Of a stretch of 8,654 nucleotides of DNA, positions 6,121 through 8,654 are shown one piece after another (the stretch's first letter is position 1; every line of letters starts with the position of its first letter). Source of the stretch: Pseudomonadota bacterium. Its GTDB lineage: Bacteria; Pseudomonadota; Gammaproteobacteria; Burkholderiales; Burkholderiaceae_E. The DNA lies in contig JAEWFA010000039.1 of NCBI GenBank assembly GCA_023389055.1, forward strand, positions 1-8,654. The letters are read 5' to 3'. The translations under genes and the position numbers were made by a program. The notes under the pieces are model-generated. The model ran no database searches. It was given only the letters and a program-made list of their open reading frames with translations, and was not told where the DNA came from.

Positions 6121-7386
6121 TTGACATCGCAGGCCTTCACGTTGGTGTTCGCTTTCGCGCTGCTCGCATCGGTGGCGACGAAGCTTTGGCTGGCGACGCG
6201 CCAGATCCGGCACGTCGCCCGGCATCGCGATGCGGTGCCGGCGAGCTTCGCATCGCGCATCGATCTCGCGGCGCATCGACGCGCCGCCGCCTACACGATC
6301 GAACGCACCCGACTGTCGGTCGTCGAGTCCGTGTTCGGCGCGCTCGTGCTGCTCGGCTTCACGCTGTTCGGCGGCCTGCAGGCACTGCTCTCGGCGCTCG
6401 AGTCGCTGCTGCCGAACACGCCATTCCTGCGCTCGCTGGCCATCGTCGCCGCGGTCTTCACCCTCACCGCACTGCTCGACCTGCCGTTCGCGTGGGTGCG
6501 CCAGTTCCGCATCGAGCAGCGCTTCGGCTTCAACCGGATGACGCCGCGCCTGTTCGTCGTCGACACGCTGAAGGCGGCCGCCGTCGCGGCGGTTCTCGGC
6601 CTGCCGCTGCTCGCGCTCGTGCTGTGGCTGATGCGCAGCAGCGGAAACCTGTGGTGGCTGTGGGCGTGGGCCGCGTGGGCCGCATTCAACGTGGCCGTGC
6701 TCGTCCTCTACCCTACCGTCATCGCCCCGATGTTCAACCGCTTCGAGCCGCTGCCCGGCGGCGAACTGCGCGATCGCGTCGAAGCGCTGCTCGCGCGCTG
6801 CGGCTTCGCCTCGAAGGGCCTCTACGTGATGGACGGGAGCCGTCGGTCGGCGCACGGCAACGCGTATTTCACCGGATTGGGTCGCGCCAAGCGCGTCGTC
6901 TTCTTCGACACGCTGGTCTCGCGTCTCGAGCCGCCCGAGATCGAGGCGGTGCTCGCGCACGAGCTCGGCCACTACGAGCGGCGCCACGTGCAGAAGCGAA
7001 TCGTGCTGATGTTCGGCGCGAGCCTCGCCGGCCTCTGGTTGCTCGGCTGGTTGTCGACGCAGGCGTGGTTCTACGAGGGGCTCGGCGTCTCGCCGGGTAT
7101 CGGCGACATCGACGCAACCGCACTCGTCCTGTTCCTGCTCGTGCTGCCGGTGTTCACCTTCCTGCTCCAGCCGCTGTTCGCCGCCGTCTCGAGACGCCAC
7201 GAATTCGAGGCCGACGCCTTCGCCGCCCGCCACGCGCGCGCGAACGACCTCGTCACCGCCCTCGTGAAGCTGTACAAGGACAACGCGTCGACGCTCACTC
7301 CCGATCCCGTTCACTCGGCGTTCTACGATTCGCATCCGCCGGCATCGCAGCGCATCGGCCGGCTCGGCGAACTCGCCTCGGCCTGA
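6121..7386 (+). CDS. M48 family metallopeptidase, Ste24 (CAAX protease 1) type
   Basis: This is a zinc endopeptidase embedded in the cytoplasmic membrane. Counting from the TTG at 6121 the product has 421 residues, near the usual length for bacterial Ste24-like proteins. It shows an N-terminal helix, the segment TKLWLATRQIRHVARHRDAVP typical of the Ste24 N-terminal domain, several membrane helices (about 65-90, 100-120, 153-200), the zinc motif HELGH (H280, E281, H284), a third ligand in EFEADAFA (E361), and SHPPASQRIGRL near the C-terminus. Bacteria lack prenylated CAAX proteins, so the substrate is unknown; a role in membrane-protein quality control, as for HtpX, is plausible but inferred. 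No in-frame ATG lies nearby and the frame upstream runs through orn antisense. TTG at 6121 fits the family N-terminus, though no Shine-Dalgarno is visible, so the start is moderately sure. It is first in a tight group with the pterin dehydratase and rsgA. Confidence 0.88.
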   Translation: MTSQAFTLVFAFALLASVATKLWLATRQIRHVARHRDAVPASFASRIDLAAHRRAAAYTIERTRLSVVESVFGALVLLGFTLFGGLQALLSALESLLPNTPFLRSLAIVAAVFTLTALLDLPFAWVRQFRIEQRFGFNRMTPRLFVVDTLKAAAVAAVLGLPLLALVLWLMRSSGNLWWLWAWAAWAAFNVAVLVLYPTVIAPMFNRFEPLPGGELRDRVEALLARCGFASKGLYVMDGSRRSAHGNAYFTGLGRAKRVVFFDTLVSRLEPPEIEAVLAHELGHYERRHVQKRIVLMFGASLAGLWLLGWLSTQAWFYEGLGVSPGIGDIDATALVLFLLVLPVFTFLLQPLFAAVSRRHEFEADAFAARHARANDLVTALVKLYKDNASTLTPDPVHSAFYDSHPPASQRIGRLGELASA

Positions 7387-7394
7387 GACCTCCG

Positions 7395-7745
7395 ATGAGA
7401 AAACCGATTCCCCGCACCGCACTGCTCACGCGCAAGTCGCGCCCGCTGCCGGGCGGCGCCTGGTCGCAGACCGAGATCGATGCGCAGCTCTCCGAGCTGC
7501 CCGGCTGGAGCCAGCGCGAAGGCGCGCTCGAACGCGGCTTCGCCTTCGGCGACTACTACGAGACGATCGCCTTCGTGAACGCACTCGCCTGGATGGTGCA
7601 TGCCGAGGACCATCATCCGGAGCTCGTCGTGGAATACAACCGGTGCAAGGTGCGCTTCGCCACGCATTCGGTGGGCGGCATCTCCGAGAACGACTTCATC
7701 TGCGCTGCCAAGACCGATGCCGTCTTCGGCCGAAGCGGCAACTGA
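7395..7745 (+). CDS. Pterin-4a-carbinolamine dehydratase (4a-hydroxytetrahydrobiopterin dehydratase)
   Basis: Members of this family dehydrate 4a-hydroxytetrahydropterin, the by-product of aromatic amino acid hydroxylases, so that the pterin cofactor can be recycled. The 116-residue product has the conserved EDHHPE motif (H73, H74; preceding H69) and THSVGG(I)SENDF (H91 onward), which together hold the catalytic histidines, and the LPGW segment (35-38) of the family start. The first 20 or so residues (MRKPIPRTALLTRKSRPLPG) are basic and longer than usual; no later ATG fits, so they may be real. No phenylalanine hydroxylase gene is in the window, so the substrate is uncertain, and some family members act in molybdopterin or other pterin metabolism. 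The gene begins 8 bp after the peptidase stop and overlaps the probable rsgA start by 29 bp, suggesting one transcript. The Shine-Dalgarno is poor. Confidence 0.9.
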   Translation: MRKPIPRTALLTRKSRPLPGGAWSQTEIDAQLSELPGWSQREGALERGFAFGDYYETIAFVNALAWMVHAEDHHPELVVEYNRCKVRFATHSVGGISENDFICAAKTDAVFGRSGN

Positions 7746-8654
7746 CGGTCGAACCGCGGCGACGAGTCCCGCCGCGGGCACCGAACCGGCGCGCGTGCTC
7801 GCCAGCTTCGGTCGGCATTACTGGGTGCGCACACGGTCGGCCGAGGAGCGCCTCGCCGTCACGCGCGGCAAGCGCACGAATCTGTGCGTCGGCGACGAAG
7901 TCGAAATCCGCCCGCTCGGCGCCGGACAGGCGGTGATCGAATCGCTGCACGCGCGCTCGACGCTGCTGCAGAGAAGCGACATGTGGCGCACGCGACTGAT
8001 CGCGGCCAACGTCGAGCGCGCCGCCGTGGTGGTCGCCGGCGAGCCGCCGTTCTCCGAAGAACTGCTGATGCGCATGCTGATCGCGATCGAGACGTCGGGA
8101 ATCGAGCCGGCGATCGTCGCCAACAAGGCCGACCGGCCGGCGGCGCGCGAAGCGATCGCGGCGCGAATGACCGTCTACCGCGCGCTCGGCTACCCCGTGT
8201 TCGAAGTCAGCGCGCTCACCGATGCGCCCGCCACCCGCGCAGCCTTGGCGCCATGGCTTGGCGGACGCACGACGCTGCTGCTCGGCGAATCGGGGATGGG
8301 CAAGTCGACGCTGGTCAACGCGCTCGTCCCCGACGCGCAGGCGCGAACGAACACGATCTCGCAGGCATTGGGCACCGGCCGGCACACGACGACCTTCAGC
8401 CGCCTGTTCGACGTGCCGGCGGATACCGCGCCCGACGCGCGCATCGTCGACTCCCCCGGTTTCCAGACCTACGGCCTGAACCATCTGTCGAGTTCGCAGC
8501 GCGAACACGCGATGCGAGAGTTCGTTGCGCTGATCGGCCGCTGCCGCTTCAACGACTGCCTGCACGGCGACGAACCCGACTGCGCGATCCGCGCCGCTGC
8601 CCAACGCGGCGAGATCGATCGCTTGCGGTATCGATTGTTTGTTCGCATCGAGAG
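7717..8654 (+). CDS. rsgA: Small ribosomal subunit biogenesis GTPase RsgA (partial, last residues outside window)
   Basis: RsgA is a GTPase stimulated by the 30S subunit that checks late maturation of the decoding centre. The 312 residues present show an OB-fold (about 26-80), then the circularly permuted GTPase order: G4 NKAD (136-139), G1 GESGMGKS (190-197), switch I GRHTTT (221-226), G3 DSPG (245-248). A C-terminal zinc-binding pattern C-x4-C-x-H-x5-C follows (C276, C281, H283, C289). Only a few residues should be missing at the right edge. The frame is open upstream to the ATG at 7717, inside the dehydratase gene; this gives a flexible 25-residue Ala/Thr-rich N-terminus as in other betaproteobacterial RsgA. 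A GTG at 7795 is the alternative. Neither has a clear Shine-Dalgarno, so translation may be coupled to the upstream gene. The annotated start is therefore less sure than the identity. Confidence 0.95.
   Translation, partial: MPSSAEAATDGRTAATSPAAGTEPARVLASFGRHYWVRTRSAEERLAVTRGKRTNLCVGDEVEIRPLGAGQAVIESLHARSTLLQRSDMWRTRLIAANVERAAVVVAGEPPFSEELLMRMLIAIETSGIEPAIVANKADRPAAREAIAARMTVYRALGYPVFEVSALTDAPATRAALAPWLGGRTTLLLGESGMGKSTLVNALVPDAQARTNTISQALGTGRHTTTFSRLFDVPADTAPDARIVDSPGFQTYGLNHLSSSQREHAMREFVALIGRCRFNDCLHGDEPDCAIRAAAQRGEIDRLRYRLFVRIE

Noticed and set aside
6121..6149. TTGACA at 6121-6126 as a -35 element
   Set aside because: The bases 17 bp downstream (GGTGTT) do not resemble a -10 box, and the hexamer coincides with the likely TTG start codon of the peptidase.
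6081..6260. Upstream extension of orn
   Set aside because: It would overlap the start of the divergent peptidase and adds non-homologous residues; the ATG at 6080 has a Shine-Dalgarno and gives the expected catalytic spacing.
5293..7422. 709-codon minus-strand frame spanning orn and the peptidase
   Set aside because: It runs out of frame through orn and antisense to the peptidase with its intact zinc motif; low-complexity Arg/Glu content indicates a shadow.
7696..8604. 302-codon minus-strand frame opposite rsgA
   Set aside because: Antisense to RsgA, which has all its GTPase and zinc motifs; no domain recognised in the antisense frame.

Overview
The window is a high-GC (roughly two-thirds G+C by eye) chromosomal segment of core housekeeping genes. 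The gene order and proteins point to a betaproteobacterium, most likely of Burkholderiales type: trxA-rho-rpmE2 in a row, a cysteine-free (type B) L31 protein, an orn / Ste24-type M48 peptidase / rsgA neighbourhood, and Burkholderiales-like N-termini of DnaX, Rho and RsgA. This placement is inferred from remembered family features, not from a search. I see no mobile element, phage gene, CRISPR array, tRNA, or anything suggesting recent transfer.

Layout. Positions 1-1197 (minus) hold the N-terminal 399 codons of dnaX, which runs off the left edge. Directly upstream of it, also on the minus strand, is the gene for 4.5S signal recognition particle RNA (about 1257-1358) with its own -10 box. Divergent from that, on the plus strand, are trxA (1466-1786), a C-rich untranslated leader (1787-2023), rho (2024-3286) and rpmE2 (3345-3596). 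This group is closed by a textbook intrinsic terminator at 3626-3648. Next comes a 588-residue multi-pass membrane glycosyltransferase of the ArnT/GT39-GT83 type (3749-5515), whose 3' end overlaps by 20 bp the 3' end of convergent orn (minus, 5496-6080). Only 40 bp separate the orn start from a divergent run on the plus strand: an M48 metallopeptidase (6121-7386), a pterin-4a-carbinolamine dehydratase (7395-7745) and rsgA (from 7717, running off the right edge). The tight spacing of these last three (8 bp gap, then 29 bp overlap) suggests an operon.

Function. Most products serve information processing and its quality control: DNA polymerase clamp loading (DnaX), co-translational targeting (4.5S RNA), thiol redox (TrxA), transcription termination (Rho), the ribosome (L31, RsgA) and final RNA decay (Orn). 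The glycosyltransferase and the peptidase are the membrane-acting exceptions; their substrates cannot be told from sequence.

I did not find a novel system. The observations most worth a second look are regulatory: a C-rich, G-poor leader before rho that looks like a Rho-utilisation site for autoregulation, the compact orn/M48 divergent region in which a promoter seems to overlap the orn start codon, the convergent overlap of orn with the glycosyltransferase gene, and the ffs/trxA divergent promoter region.
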